Below are positions 34,876 to 44,547 of a stretch of DNA of 64,000 nucleotides, in pieces. The stretch spans positions 558,001 through 622,000 of the forward strand of contig NZ_SRMB01000002.1 of assembly GCF_004745645.1 (NCBI RefSeq), given 5' to 3'. The stretch comes from Hymenobacter metallicola. Its GTDB lineage: Bacteria; Bacteroidota; Bacteroidia; Cytophagales; Hymenobacteraceae. The position numbers and the translations under genes are program-made. The notes under the pieces were generated by a model. It saw nothing but the letters and a program-made list of their open reading frames with translations, had not been told where the DNA came from and searched no databases. Position 1 is the first letter of the stretch. Every line of letters starts with the position of its first letter.

Positions 34876-35430
34876 ATGGACGAAGCTTACATTGGTTCAC
34901 TTGTATTGTTTGCCGGCAACTTTGCCCCCCGTGGCTGGGCCTTCTGCGACGGCTCCCTGCTGAGCATCGCGCAAAACTCGGCTCTGTTCTCCATCCTAGG
35001 TACCACTTACGGCGGCAATGGTCAGACTACCTTTGCCCTGCCCGACCTGCGCGGCCGCACGCCCGTACACGCCAACAATGGCCAAGCGGGCCCAGGTGTT
35101 GCAGCGGTGCAGTTGGGTGAGCGCGCCGGCACCAACAGCGTGACGCTGAATAGCCAGCAGCTGCCCGCGCACACGCACGGTCAGCAGTTTATGTCGGGGG
35201 CGGCTACGGCCGCGGCCCCGGCCGCCGGCCTGTCGCTGGCCCAAGCCAACGGCTCGGTGCCAAGCACCGGCGATACTACCGCGACTAACATCTACGGGTC
35301 GAGCGGCACGCCCGTGGCGGGCGGCCAAACGTCGGCCGCCGGCAATAGCCAGCCCGTTAGCGTGATGCAGCCCTACCTGGGCATCAACTACATTATTTGC
35401 CTGCAGGGCCTTTACCCATCGCGCAACTAG
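34876..35430 (+). CDS. Tail-collar domain protein (MdpB/microcystin-dependent-protein-like)
   Basis: A 184-residue protein beginning MDEAYIGSLVLFAGNFAPRG, the usual start of this family, with no signal peptide. The collar module continues through WAFCDGSLLSIAQNSALFSI, YGGNGQTTFALPDLRGR and LGERAGTNSVTLNSQQLPAHTH. The C-terminal part is Ala/Gly/Ser-rich and closes with VMQPYLGINYIICLQGLYPSRN, also family-typical. I start at the internal ATG at 34876. Members often occur in small tandem sets, as here. Not evidence of a prophage: no other phage gene is near. Confidence 0.88.
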   Translation: MDEAYIGSLVLFAGNFAPRGWAFCDGSLLSIAQNSALFSILGTTYGGNGQTTFALPDLRGRTPVHANNGQAGPGVAAVQLGERAGTNSVTLNSQQLPAHTHGQQFMSGAATAAAPAAGLSLAQANGSVPSTGDTTATNIYGSSGTPVAGGQTSAAGNSQPVSVMQPYLGINYIICLQGLYPSRN

Positions 35431-35579
35431 TACCTGCCAGTCAGCCCAGGTCTGGGGCACCGTTCCATCCTACGTTTGAAGACGGGTGGGGCGGTGCCCT
35501 TAGCGGCTCACCGCTACTTCCTGCTTGGTATCCCTTCTTCTCACTTCATTTTTATTCACTTGTGAACCACTCATACTTT

Positions 35580-38500
35580 ATGAGGCAGGGACTAACCAGG
35601 CTGTGTCTGGCGTTGCTGCTAGTGCTAGGGCTACGGCTTCCCGGCAGTTCTCAAACAATTAGTACGGTGGCCGGTAACGGCAACTTCGCTATTAACTCGG
35701 GCAACAGCACCGGCTACACTCTAGGAGTAGCCATCGACCCCGCGGGCAATATCTACGTGGCGGGTGGCAATACCCACGTTATCCGCAAGATTACCCCCGG
35801 CGGGGTGTACTCGACGTTTGCCGGCACCGGCACGGCCGGCTATGCCGGCGACGGTGGGGCGGCCACTTCAGCTCAGCTGAACTCGCCGGTCGACGTGTTC
35901 GTCATCAACAACAACCTCTACATTGCCGACCTGAGCAACCGGTACATCCGCAAGGTCGACCTGTCGACCAACGTTATTACCACGGTGGCCGGCAACAATA
36001 CCACCGGCATTAGCGGCAACGGTATCGGCTTTACGCAGGGAGCCGCCGCTGATGCTGCGGGCAATATCTACGTGGCAACGGGCAACGGTCATGTTATCCG
36101 CAAGATTACCCCGGCGGGGATACATTCAACGTTTGCCGGCACCGGCACGGCCGGCTTCTCCGGCGACGGTGGAGCGGCCACTTCGGCTCAGCTGAACTCC
36201 CCAGTCGACGTGTTTGTCAGCGGCAATGCGCTCTACATCGCGGACCTGGGCAACCGGTACATCCGCAAGGTCGACCTGTCGACCAACGTTATTACCACGG
36301 TGGCCGGCGACGGTACTACGAACATCAGCGGCAACGGCATCGGCTTCCCGAACGGGGTGGCAGTAGACGGCGCGGGCAACATTCTGGTGGCGGCCGGCAA
36401 TGGCCATGCCATTCGCAAGATTACCCCAGCCGGCGTGCACTCCACGGTGGCGGGCACCGGCACGGCCGGCTTCTCCGGCGACGGCGGCGCCGCGACGAGC
36501 GCCCAGGTGGCTTCACCCATCGACATGAGCGCCCTAGGCAATGACATTTACATTGCTGACCGCGACAACTACCGGATTCGCAAGGTGACCAACCTGGTGG
36601 TGACGGCCCCGACCGTAACCACCACTGCCGCGACGAGCATCACCTCGACCAGCGCCGTGCTGGGCGGCAACGCGACGGCCGACGGCGGCTCGACGGTAAC
36701 CGACCGCGGCGTAGTATATAGCAGCACCAATACCACCCCTACCACCAGCGACACGAAGGACGCGAATGGGTCGGGTACGGGCACATTTAGCGAATCTATC
36801 ACTGGCCTGACGGCCGGCACTACGTACTACGTGCGCGCCTATGCCATCAACAGCGCGGGCACCAGCTACGGCTCAGTCGTGAGTTTCACGACACCCCCCA
36901 ATGCCCCAGTGGTCACCGTACCGGCCAACGGCAGCCTAGTGAACAGCGCCACACCGACCTACGACGGCACGGCCCTAGCCACCAGCACGGTCGCCGTCAT
37001 TGTGGACGGCTCCGCTATTGGCACCACCACGGCTAATGCGGCCGGCAACTGGACCCTCACCCAGCCCACGGCCTTAGCCCAGGGCTCGCACACGGTGCGC
37101 GCTACGGCCCAGCTCAGCGGGTCGGGCGCCAGTGCCAGCTCGAACACAAATACCTTCATTATCGACTCGGTGCGGCCTACAGCCGCCATCAGCTCGACAG
37201 CCAGCACCCCGACGAGCACTTCGCCCATCCCGGTGACCGTGACCTTCTCGGAAAACGTGACAGGCTTTGTGGCTGGGGATGTGACCGTAAGCAACGGTAC
37301 CCTCTCGGGCTTCTCCGGTTCGGGAACCACCTACTCGTTCAACGTGACGCCTACTGCTGCGGGAACGGTGACGGTGAACGTACCGGCCAACGTGGCCCAG
37401 GACGCCGCGAGCAACTTCAACACGGCCGCTACCCAGTTCAGTATTCAGTACAACCAGCCTAGCGCGACGGTGGTATCGGTAACGCGCCTGACGCCTTCGC
37501 CTACGGCCACAACTACGGTGAACTACCAGGTTGTATTCTCGGCCGCCGTAACGGGCATATCGACCGGCAACTTCTCGGTAGCAAGTTCCACGGGTGCCAG
37601 CGTGACCAGTGTGTCGGGCTCGGGCACTACCTATACCGTGCAGGTAAATACCGGCTCTGGTAACGGCATTCTGACGCTGTATGTGCAGAGCAGCGCTGGC
37701 GTTTCGCCCTCGGTAACTGGCTTGCCCTACACCAGCGGCGAAACCTATACCATTACCAAGAGTTTCGCGGCCGCGCCCACCTTGCGCATTCAGGCGGCGG
37801 GCAGTGCCAGCAACAACTCCGACGTGACGGCCTTTGTGGACGTGGTGCAGGTGCTCAACACCGCAACCAGCACTGCAGTGGGTAATGCCTTGCAAAACAA
37901 CAGCTTCGAAACCAATAACGTAGCGCCTGGCAACTATCTGTACCAAAGCCAAGGCGTAATAGCCGCGCCCTGGACCTTTGGCGTCCAGGCTGGTGTGTCG
38001 CGCAATAACAGCGCCTTCGGCTCGACGGCCGCCAGCGGCGACGCGGTGGCGTTCTTGCAGAGCGCGGCCGGCAACAACGGCAGCGTATCGCAGAGCTTGG
38101 CCGTGCCCACGGGCAGCTACCAGGTCAGCTTCCAGGCCATCCAGCGCAATTACACCGCACTCGACCAGCGGCTCAACGTGTTCGTGAACGACGTGTTTGT
38201 GGGTAGCCTTCAGCCCAACAATATCCCTACGTACGGCACCTTTACCTCGGCTACCTTCAGCGTGACAGCCCCGGCCCTGACGGCAACGATTAGCTCAACT
38301 GCCAGCAACCCGACGAGCACTTCGCCCATCCCGGTGACCGTGACCTTCTCAGCCAGCGTAACGGGCTTTACTGCCTCGGATGTGGCGGTGAGCAACGGCA
38401 CGCTCTCGGGCTTTGCCGGCTCAGGCACCACCTATACGTTCAACGTGACGCCGACAACTTCCGGCACCGTGACGGTGAATGTACCGGCTAACAGCGCCGT

Positions 38501-41500
38501 TGATGCCAACAACACCGGCAACACGGCCGCTACCCAGTTCAGTACTATCTACTCGCAGCCGGTAACGCCTGCGCCCGTAGTAGTGGAGCCAGCCAATGGC
38601 AGCCTGGTAAACAACAACCGGCCGGTGTACGGTGGCACGGCCGCCGCCAACTCGACCGTGACGGTGTATGTAGATGGCTCAGCCGTTGGTACAACAACGG
38701 CCAATGGGAGCGGTACTTGGGGCTTTATTCAGCCGACAGCTTTGGCCCAAGGCTCGCACACGGTCTACGCCACGGCCCAGCTCAGCGGCTTGGCAGTGAG
38801 TGCTAATTCCAACACGAACACCTTCACAGTGGACTCGATACCGCCTACGGTGGTTGTCTCCTCCCCGGGCTTGGTAAACGGCGGTAGCACAAACACTTCG
38901 CCTGTTTTCTTCTCGGTAAGCTTCTTTGAAGCCGTCACGGGCTTCACGGCTTCTGACGTGGTAGTGAGCAATGGCACCGTCTCGGGCTTCTCCGGATCGG
39001 GTACCACGTACTCGTTCAACGTGACGCCCACCACCTCTGGCACCTTCACGGTAAGCATACCAGCTAACGTGGCCCAGGATGCGGCAGGCAATGGCAACGT
39101 AGAATCTACCCTGTTCAGTGCTACCTACGCCCAGCCCGTAACGGCGGCGCCGGTGGTAACTGTACCCGCCAACGGCAGCCTGACCAACAGCACCACGCCA
39201 ACCTACTCGGGCACGGCCGTAGCCAGCTCGACGGTAACGGTATATGTAGATGGCACCAGCATCGGCACCACCACGGCCACGGCCGGCGGCAGCTTCAGCC
39301 TGCTCCAGCCGACAGCGTTGGCCCAAGGCTCGCACACGGTGCGCGCCACGGCCCAGGCCAGCGGCCAGGCTGTGAGTGCCAACTCTGCCACGAACACCTT
39401 CACGGTAGACTCGGTGCGGCCTACAGCCGCCATCAGCTCGACAGCCAGCACCCCGACAAGCACTTCGCCCATCCCGGTGACCGTGACCTTCTCGGAAAAC
39501 GTGACAGGCTTTGTGGCTGGGGATGTGACCGTAAGCAACGGTACCCTCTCGGGCTTCTCCGGTTCGGGAACCACCTACTCGTTCAACGTGACGCCTACTG
39601 CTGCGGGAACGGTAACGGTGAACGTACCGGCCAACGTGGCCCAGGACGCCGCGAGCAACTTCAACACGGCCGCTACCCAGTTCAGTATTCAGTATGCTCC
39701 GATTGTAGCCCCAACTGTAGCCACGGCTGCAGCTACTACTATCACGACGACCAGTGCCGTGCTGGGAGGTAATGTGACTGCCGACGGAGGCGCTGCGGTA
39801 ACTGAACGTGGAGTAGTATACAGCAGCACCACTGCGGCCCCGACTACTGCCGACGCCAAAGCCGCAAGCGGGTCGGGCACGGGCGCTTTCTCGGTCGCTG
39901 TGTCGGGGCTCACACCCGGCGCTACCTACTACGTGCGGGCTTATGCCATCAACGGCGCAGGTACCACTTATGGCAACCTGGTGAGCTTTATTGCCACTCC
40001 CGATGCGCCCCGGGTAACGGTGCCCTCAAATGGCAGCGTGGCTAACACGACGACGCCTACTTATTTCGGGGTTTCTCAAGCCGGCAGCACCGTCACGATT
40101 TATGTGGATGGTGCCAGCATTGGAACCACCTTTACGAACGGCGGCGGTATTTTTAGCCTGGCTCAACCCACGGCTCTTGCTCAGGGCAGCCATACTGTGT
40201 ATGCCACGGCGCAGCTCAGCGGTAGTGCCGTAAGTGCCAACAGCAGCACCAATACCTTCACCATCGACTCGGTGCAGCCTACGGTGGCTATTAGCTCGAC
40301 GGCCTCGAACCCGACCACCAACCCAGCGGTTCCGGTAACGGTGACCTTCTCGGAATCGGTAACCGGTTTCGTGGCTGCTGACGTAACGGTAACAAATGGC
40401 ACACTGTCGGCCTTCTCGGGCAGTGGCTCCACGTATTCCTTTGTGGTAACCGCGGCTACGGCTGGTACCGTTACGGTGAACGTACCGGCCAACGTGGCCC
40501 AGGATGCGGCCGGCAATGGAAACACGGCTGCTACTCAGTTCAGCATTCAGTACAACGCTCCGGCTACGGCTACCACCTGGACCGGCAGCAGCAGTGCCGA
40601 TTGGTTTACGGCCAGCAACTGGACCGCCGGGGTGCCAACCAGCACTCTGGATGCCTTTATCAACGCTGGTTCTCCCCGCTACCCCGTTCTGACGACGGGT
40701 ACGGCCTCGGTGAAGAATCTGATTTTAGCTACCAATGCTTCGCTCACGCAGAGCGGTGGTGTCTTGGTTGTGAACGGTGATGGGTTCGCCATCGACGGCA
40801 CATTCAATGCTACCGGCGGCTTGGTAAGCCTGACCGGCGGCACCGAACAGCGCATCGGCGGCACCCGCACAGCTTTCTGGGATCTGACCGTGGGTACTTC
40901 GGGCGCACGTCTGGACGGCCCCGTGGATATTCAGCACTTGCTGACCCTGAACGGCAACCTGAGCACTATTGCCCGGACCTTTACCCTGTTGTCGAACAGC
41001 ACGGCCACGGCTATGGTCGTGAACAACGGCGGCTTGGTACTGGGCACGGCCACGGTGCAGCGCTACATCAACCCTAGCCTGAACCCGGGCCTGGGCTACC
41101 GCCACTACAGCTCGCCCGTGCAGGCCACGACGGTAGCGGACCTGGCCACGAGCGGTTTCTCGCCCGTCGTCAACCCCGACTACAACACCCAGGGCAATAC
41201 GGTCAATCCGTTCCCGACCGTGTACGGCTACGACGAGTCGCGCATCGCCGGCATTAATGCTACGACCCAGGATTTCGAGTTTGGCTACTTCTCGCCCGGC
41301 AGCCTGGGCTCGACGCTCAACCGCGGCCGCGGTTACACCGTCAATATTGCCGCCGACCAGAAAGTAGACCTGGTGGGCACGCTCAACTCGGGCACCGTGT
41401 CGGTTGGCGCGCTGAGCCGCGGGGCCGAGGCGGCCTCGGGCTGGCAGCTGCTGGGCAACCCTTACCCAGCCCCGCTGGACTGGAAAAAGGCTCGTACCGG

Positions 41501-42425
41501 CTTGCCCACGGGCGTACAGGATGCCATTTACGTGTATAAGTCGAGTGGCCAGTACGATGGCACCTACCAGTTCTACCAGAACGGGTTCGGCACGCTGCCT
41601 GGCGGCATTATCGGCTCCATGCAGGGCTTCTTCGTGCGAGTAAGCCAGCCAGTAGCCTCGTTCAGCTTCCAGGATACCTGGCGTTCGACGACCTACGAGG
41701 ACCCCAGCGTCAACCGTCCCGCCGCCGATGCCCGCCCGGCGCTGCAGCTGGATCTGGTGAGCAGCCAGGGCGTGCACGACCCGGCCTACGTATACTTCGA
41801 AGAAGGCGCCACGGCGGGGGTTGATAACCACTACGACGCCGAGAAACTGCCTAACACGACGGGCCTGAATCTGGCGTCGGTAGCGGCCGGTACGGGTTTA
41901 GCCGTCAATGGCTTGCCCGTGCTGACGACCAACACCGTTGTGCCCCTGACCGTGGGCGTCCCCGTAACGGGCACCTACACCCTGGAGGCCGCTTCCCTGG
42001 CTAACTTCGGTACTACGGCCGTCTACCTGCTCGATGCCGAAACGGGCCAGCAGGTAAACCTGCAGCAGCAGCCCAGCTACCGGTTCGCGGCCAGCAACGC
42101 CGCCCTGATTACGGGCCGCTTCTCGCTGACCTTCGGCGGCTTGCGTCCGCTGGCGACGGGCAACAGCTCGTTGGCTGCCAGCGTAGCCCTCTACCCGAAC
42201 CCCACCCGCAAAATGGCCTGGGTAGAGCTGCCCGCTACACTGGGCCGCAAGCCCGTGACGGCGACGCTGCTCGACGCAGTGGGCCGTGTAGTTCGGACCC
42301 AGCAGCTACCGGCCGCGGGCAACAAAGCCCACGCCCTGACCCTGGACGAGTTGCCGGTCGGCGTGTATATGCTGCGCCTGAGCACCGAAGCCGGTTTGGT
42401 TACCAAGCGCCTCATTATTGAGTAA
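35580..42425 (+). CDS. Giant repetitive surface protein: NHL repeats, Ig-like repeats, T9SS sorting domain
   Basis: A 2281-residue protein. Signal peptide about 1-25, then NHL-type propeller repeats (residues about 25-340; IRKITPGGVYSTFAGTGTAG and variants). Fibronectin-like units with TTTAATSITSTSAVLGGN and TTYYVRAYAIN phrases occur near 345-440 and again near 1380-1475. Between and after them are repeated bacterial Ig-like units (VPANGSLVNSATPTYDGTA; PIPVTVTFSENVTGFVAGDV). The region around 1670-1850 has a TWTGSSSADWFTASNW module seen in T9SS cargo, and the last 80 residues are the sorting domain (VALYPNPTRKMAWVE, LPVGVYMLRL). Probably a surface adhesin or matrix protein. A 287-bp DNA stretch occurs twice almost unchanged. 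I start at 35580, where the signal peptide begins. Confidence 0.9.
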   Translation: MRQGLTRLCLALLLVLGLRLPGSSQTISTVAGNGNFAINSGNSTGYTLGVAIDPAGNIYVAGGNTHVIRKITPGGVYSTFAGTGTAGYAGDGGAATSAQLNSPVDVFVINNNLYIADLSNRYIRKVDLSTNVITTVAGNNTTGISGNGIGFTQGAAADAAGNIYVATGNGHVIRKITPAGIHSTFAGTGTAGFSGDGGAATSAQLNSPVDVFVSGNALYIADLGNRYIRKVDLSTNVITTVAGDGTTNISGNGIGFPNGVAVDGAGNILVAAGNGHAIRKITPAGVHSTVAGTGTAGFSGDGGAATSAQVASPIDMSALGNDIYIADRDNYRIRKVTNLVVTAPTVTTTAATSITSTSAVLGGNATADGGSTVTDRGVVYSSTNTTPTTSDTKDANGSGTGTFSESITGLTAGTTYYVRAYAINSAGTSYGSVVSFTTPPNAPVVTVPANGSLVNSATPTYDGTALATSTVAVIVDGSAIGTTTANAAGNWTLTQPTALAQGSHTVRATAQLSGSGASASSNTNTFIIDSVRPTAAISSTASTPTSTSPIPVTVTFSENVTGFVAGDVTVSNGTLSGFSGSGTTYSFNVTPTAAGTVTVNVPANVAQDAASNFNTAATQFSIQYNQPSATVVSVTRLTPSPTATTTVNYQVVFSAAVTGISTGNFSVASSTGASVTSVSGSGTTYTVQVNTGSGNGILTLYVQSSAGVSPSVTGLPYTSGETYTITKSFAAAPTLRIQAAGSASNNSDVTAFVDVVQVLNTATSTAVGNALQNNSFETNNVAPGNYLYQSQGVIAAPWTFGVQAGVSRNNSAFGSTAASGDAVAFLQSAAGNNGSVSQSLAVPTGSYQVSFQAIQRNYTALDQRLNVFVNDVFVGSLQPNNIPTYGTFTSATFSVTAPALTATISSTASNPTSTSPIPVTVTFSASVTGFTASDVAVSNGTLSGFAGSGTTYTFNVTPTTSGTVTVNVPANSAVDANNTGNTAATQFSTIYSQPVTPAPVVVEPANGSLVNNNRPVYGGTAAANSTVTVYVDGSAVGTTTANGSGTWGFIQPTALAQGSHTVYATAQLSGLAVSANSNTNTFTVDSIPPTVVVSSPGLVNGGSTNTSPVFFSVSFFEAVTGFTASDVVVSNGTVSGFSGSGTTYSFNVTPTTSGTFTVSIPANVAQDAAGNGNVESTLFSATYAQPVTAAPVVTVPANGSLTNSTTPTYSGTAVASSTVTVYVDGTSIGTTTATAGGSFSLLQPTALAQGSHTVRATAQASGQAVSANSATNTFTVDSVRPTAAISSTASTPTSTSPIPVTVTFSENVTGFVAGDVTVSNGTLSGFSGSGTTYSFNVTPTAAGTVTVNVPANVAQDAASNFNTAATQFSIQYAPIVAPTVATAAATTITTTSAVLGGNVTADGGAAVTERGVVYSSTTAAPTTADAKAASGSGTGAFSVAVSGLTPGATYYVRAYAINGAGTTYGNLVSFIATPDAPRVTVPSNGSVANTTTPTYFGVSQAGSTVTIYVDGASIGTTFTNGGGIFSLAQPTALAQGSHTVYATAQLSGSAVSANSSTNTFTIDSVQPTVAISSTASNPTTNPAVPVTVTFSESVTGFVAADVTVTNGTLSAFSGSGSTYSFVVTAATAGTVTVNVPANVAQDAAGNGNTAATQFSIQYNAPATATTWTGSSSADWFTASNWTAGVPTSTLDAFINAGSPRYPVLTTGTASVKNLILATNASLTQSGGVLVVNGDGFAIDGTFNATGGLVSLTGGTEQRIGGTRTAFWDLTVGTSGARLDGPVDIQHLLTLNGNLSTIARTFTLLSNSTATAMVVNNGGLVLGTATVQRYINPSLNPGLGYRHYSSPVQATTVADLATSGFSPVVNPDYNTQGNTVNPFPTVYGYDESRIAGINATTQDFEFGYFSPGSLGSTLNRGRGYTVNIAADQKVDLVGTLNSGTVSVGALSRGAEAASGWQLLGNPYPAPLDWKKARTGLPTGVQDAIYVYKSSGQYDGTYQFYQNGFGTLPGGIIGSMQGFFVRVSQPVASFSFQDTWRSTTYEDPSVNRPAADARPALQLDLVSSQGVHDPAYVYFEEGATAGVDNHYDAEKLPNTTGLNLASVAAGTGLAVNGLPVLTTNTVVPLTVGVPVTGTYTLEAASLANFGTTAVYLLDAETGQQVNLQQQPSYRFAASNAALITGRFSLTFGGLRPLATGNSSLAASVALYPNPTRKMAWVELPATLGRKPVTATLLDAVGRVVRTQQLPAAGNKAHALTLDELPVGVYMLRLSTEAGLVTKRLIIE
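37164..37450 (+). repeat. 287-bp repeat, copy 1 (inside the giant surface protein gene)
   Basis: Identical to 39408-39694 except for two single-base differences, both silent in their codons. It encodes one complete Ig-like unit starting at DSVRPTAAISSTAS. Confidence 0.95.
39408..39694 (+). repeat. 287-bp repeat, copy 2 (inside the giant surface protein gene)
   Basis: Second copy of the unit at 37164-37450, 2.2 kb away in the same frame. Other Ig-like units in the gene have diverged much further in DNA sequence. Confidence 0.95.
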
Positions 42426-42444
42426 ACGCTGCTAACCCCCCCGC

Positions 42445-42478
42445 AAAAAAGCCCCTTGAGAGTTCAAGGGGCTTTTTT
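42445..42478. terminator. Bidirectional terminator
   Basis: AAAAAAGCCCCTTGA and its complement form a hairpin with a 3-4 base loop between the convergent stops of the giant surface protein gene and the response regulator gene. Confidence 0.9.
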
Positions 42479-42499
42479 TATGCCGACGCTACAGGCCGT

Positions 42500-43150
42500 C
42501 TATTCCGGCAACAACCCGCTGCTGACGGCGAACTTGATGAGCGCGGCGGTATTTTTGGCCTGGGTTTTCTCAATGATGTTTTGGCGGTGGGTTTCGATGG
42601 TGCGCTTGCTGGTAAAGAGCTTATCGGCAATTTCGGCGTTGGTCAGGCCTTCGGCAATAAGCTGCAACACTTCCAATTCCCGCTTCGAAAGGCTGTTGTT
42701 GGTTTTTGGCCCGTCATAGGCAGCTGGGTCGGGGCTCTGGTATTTGCGCAGCAAGCCAATGCCGATAGAGGTGCACAAAAAGGGCTGCCCGGCGGCTACC
42801 GTATACAGCGCGTAAATCAGCTCGCTACGGCCGGTATTTTTGAGAGCATAGCCCAGGGCCCCCGCGTCCAGGGCCTGGGCCACGTACCGTTCGTGGTCGA
42901 GCATGGAGAGCACCAGTACCCGAACCTGAGGGTGCTGCTCGCGCAGGGCGGCCAGTGTAGCAAAGCCGTCCATGCCCGGCATGTTCAGGTCCAGAAGCAC
43001 TACATCGGCCGGGGTTTCGGGTAGCATAGCTAGTAGCTCTTCGCCATTGCTAGCCTCGCCTACCACTTCCAGGCCGGGCTCATCCCGCAGCAACGAGCGG
43101 ATACCGTCCCGGATTATAGCGTGGTCGTCGGTGAGAATAATCTGAATCAT
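42500..43150 (-). CDS. NarL/LuxR-type response regulator (A)
   Basis: A 216-residue response regulator. Receiver domain residues 1-120 with acidic pair D8-D9, phosphoacceptor D54 in VVLLDLNMPGMDG and the conserved lysine in LGYALKNTG. LuxR-type helix-turn-helix at about 150-212 (LSKRELEVLQLIAEGLTNAE, TSKRTIETHRQNIIEKTQ). The divergent gene at 43613 encodes a close paralogue, nearly identical in the DNA-binding helix. No histidine kinase is adjacent, so the input is unknown. Confidence 0.93.
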   Translation of the reverse strand: MIQIILTDDHAIIRDGIRSLLRDEPGLEVVGEASNGEELLAMLPETPADVVLLDLNMPGMDGFATLAALREQHPQVRVLVLSMLDHERYVAQALDAGALGYALKNTGRSELIYALYTVAAGQPFLCTSIGIGLLRKYQSPDPAAYDGPKTNNSLSKRELEVLQLIAEGLTNAEIADKLFTSKRTIETHRQNIIEKTQAKNTAALIKFAVSSGLLPE

Positions 43151-43612
43151 ACCTGAAAGTCAATACGCTTGGGTTGCTTGCAAAACACCACGACTACACT
43201 GTGCTCGCCCGTGCGGGCTATAGTTAAACACCCCGCAAGCTTTGCACGCATGGCAGTCTACCACTCCGCTGGTTATACACTTTTTGGCAGTTGTTTGCCG
43301 GAAAAGCCAAAACTTGTGTACGGCAATATTACAGGCTTCGGGTAGCTGCTCGCTTGGCCAATCAGTAAAAGCAGTATTTATTCGGCATTTACCAGCGAAA
43401 TTTACAGCCGAGCACCCTTACTACGTATAAATACGTATCGACTTAGTATCTTTAAGGCTACTCTACCCGGCAGTAGCTGTTTGAAAAACCTGATTGGATA
43501 GGTTTTTGCAAAAAATCACCCGACAACATGGTGATTGAAAGCACTTTTCTTACTCGGCTGTTATACTAGGCAACTTGCCTGATCTTCTCTCCCCTCTTTG
43601 TTTTTGCTTGGT
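43151..43612. other. Divergent control region between two response regulator genes
   Basis: No gene seen in these 462 bp. The right half is AT-rich and contains the dyad TACGTA-TAAA-TACGTA, then TATCTTTA, one base short of a -7 consensus, about 160 bp before the second regulator's ATG. Confidence 0.5.
43422..43437. promoter_or_regulatory. Candidate operator dyad
   Basis: TACGTA repeated around a TAAA spacer makes a 16-bp perfect dyad in the region shared by two divergent LuxR-type regulators. LuxR-family dimers usually bind such sites; which protein binds here is inference. Confidence 0.35.
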
Positions 43613-44266
43613 ATGACTCGAATTATTCTGGCCGATGATCATACCATTTTACGAGAGGGCATCCGGGCCCTTTTGGTTGCCGAATCCGATTTTGATGTGG
43701 TTGGAGAAGCGGCCAATGGCAACCAACTCCTGGAATTGTTGGCGACTACCCCTGCGGATGTGGTCGTGCTCGATATCACGATGCCCGAGCTAGACGGGTT
43801 TGCCGCCCTGCCCTTGTTACTGGCTCAGTACCCTCAGGTCCGGGTACTGGTGCTCTCCATGCTCGACCACGAACGGTACGTGGCCCAGGCCCTGGACCTG
43901 GGCGCTTTGGGCTACGTGCTCAAAAACGCGGCCATTGCTGAAATTATCCACGCCATCCGGACCGTAGTGCTCGGACAACCCTTCTTGTGCACTGAAATTG
44001 GCCTGGAAGTGCTGCGCAAGCTTATTCTGACCACCGACAAGCATTGGACCGAAGAAGCCGAAAAAGGACACTCGGAGCTGTCGGGGCGGGAGCTGGAAGT
44101 GTTGCAGCTTATTGCCGAAGGCCTGACCAACGCCGAAATTGCCGATAAGCTCTTTACCAGCAAGCGCACCATCGAAACCCACCGCCAAAACATCATCGAG
44201 AAAACCCAGGTCAAAAATACCGCCGCGCTCATCAAGTTCGCCGTCAATAATGGCTTGGTGAAATAA
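43613..44266 (+). CDS. NarL/LuxR-type response regulator (B)
   Basis: A 217-residue paralogue of regulator A. Receiver with D8-D9, D54 in VVVLDITMPELDG and K in LGYVLKNAA; LuxR-type helix-turn-helix at about 152-215 with the same LEVLQLIAEGLTNAEIADKL stretch. The linker between the domains differs from regulator A in length and sequence. A TTG 15 bases upstream is also possible as start, but ATG at 43613 matches the paralogue's N-terminus (MTRIILADDH against MIQIILTDDH). No kinase gene adjoins. Confidence 0.93.
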   Translation: MTRIILADDHTILREGIRALLVAESDFDVVGEAANGNQLLELLATTPADVVVLDITMPELDGFAALPLLLAQYPQVRVLVLSMLDHERYVAQALDLGALGYVLKNAAIAEIIHAIRTVVLGQPFLCTEIGLEVLRKLILTTDKHWTEEAEKGHSELSGRELEVLQLIAEGLTNAEIADKLFTSKRTIETHRQNIIEKTQVKNTAALIKFAVNNGLVK

Positions 44267-44547
44267 GGGGTGTGCTTGACAGCGAAGCTGGTCAGATACG
44301 TATTTTGGTTGGTAGCATTACGGATTTTTATGTCCGCATAAATGCACGGGTACGGCTGCGTTAGCAAAAGCCGCTTGCTGCCAAAAATGCTTAATCATCT
44401 TACTATCAAGGCTTCTTTGGCACGATCCTGCCGTTCATCGTCGCCCCACATGAGCCCACACTTCCTAGGGCTGGCAATCAGGCAACACAACCCACCCCCC
44501 TTATTCTACGCATTACCGGCAGGATTCTACTTTTTAATTGCTGCCGT

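Noticed and set aside
34348..35430. Prophage remnant, because of phage tail-collar domains
   Set aside because: No integrase, capsid, portal, terminase or other tail gene is near. This collar family is common on Bacteroidota chromosomes outside phages.
35640..40560. Regular direct repeats that could suggest a CRISPR array or tandem satellite
   Set aside because: The repeats are in frame, of unequal length, and encode NHL, fibronectin-like and Ig-like protein modules; there are no short identical repeats with unique spacers and no cas genes.
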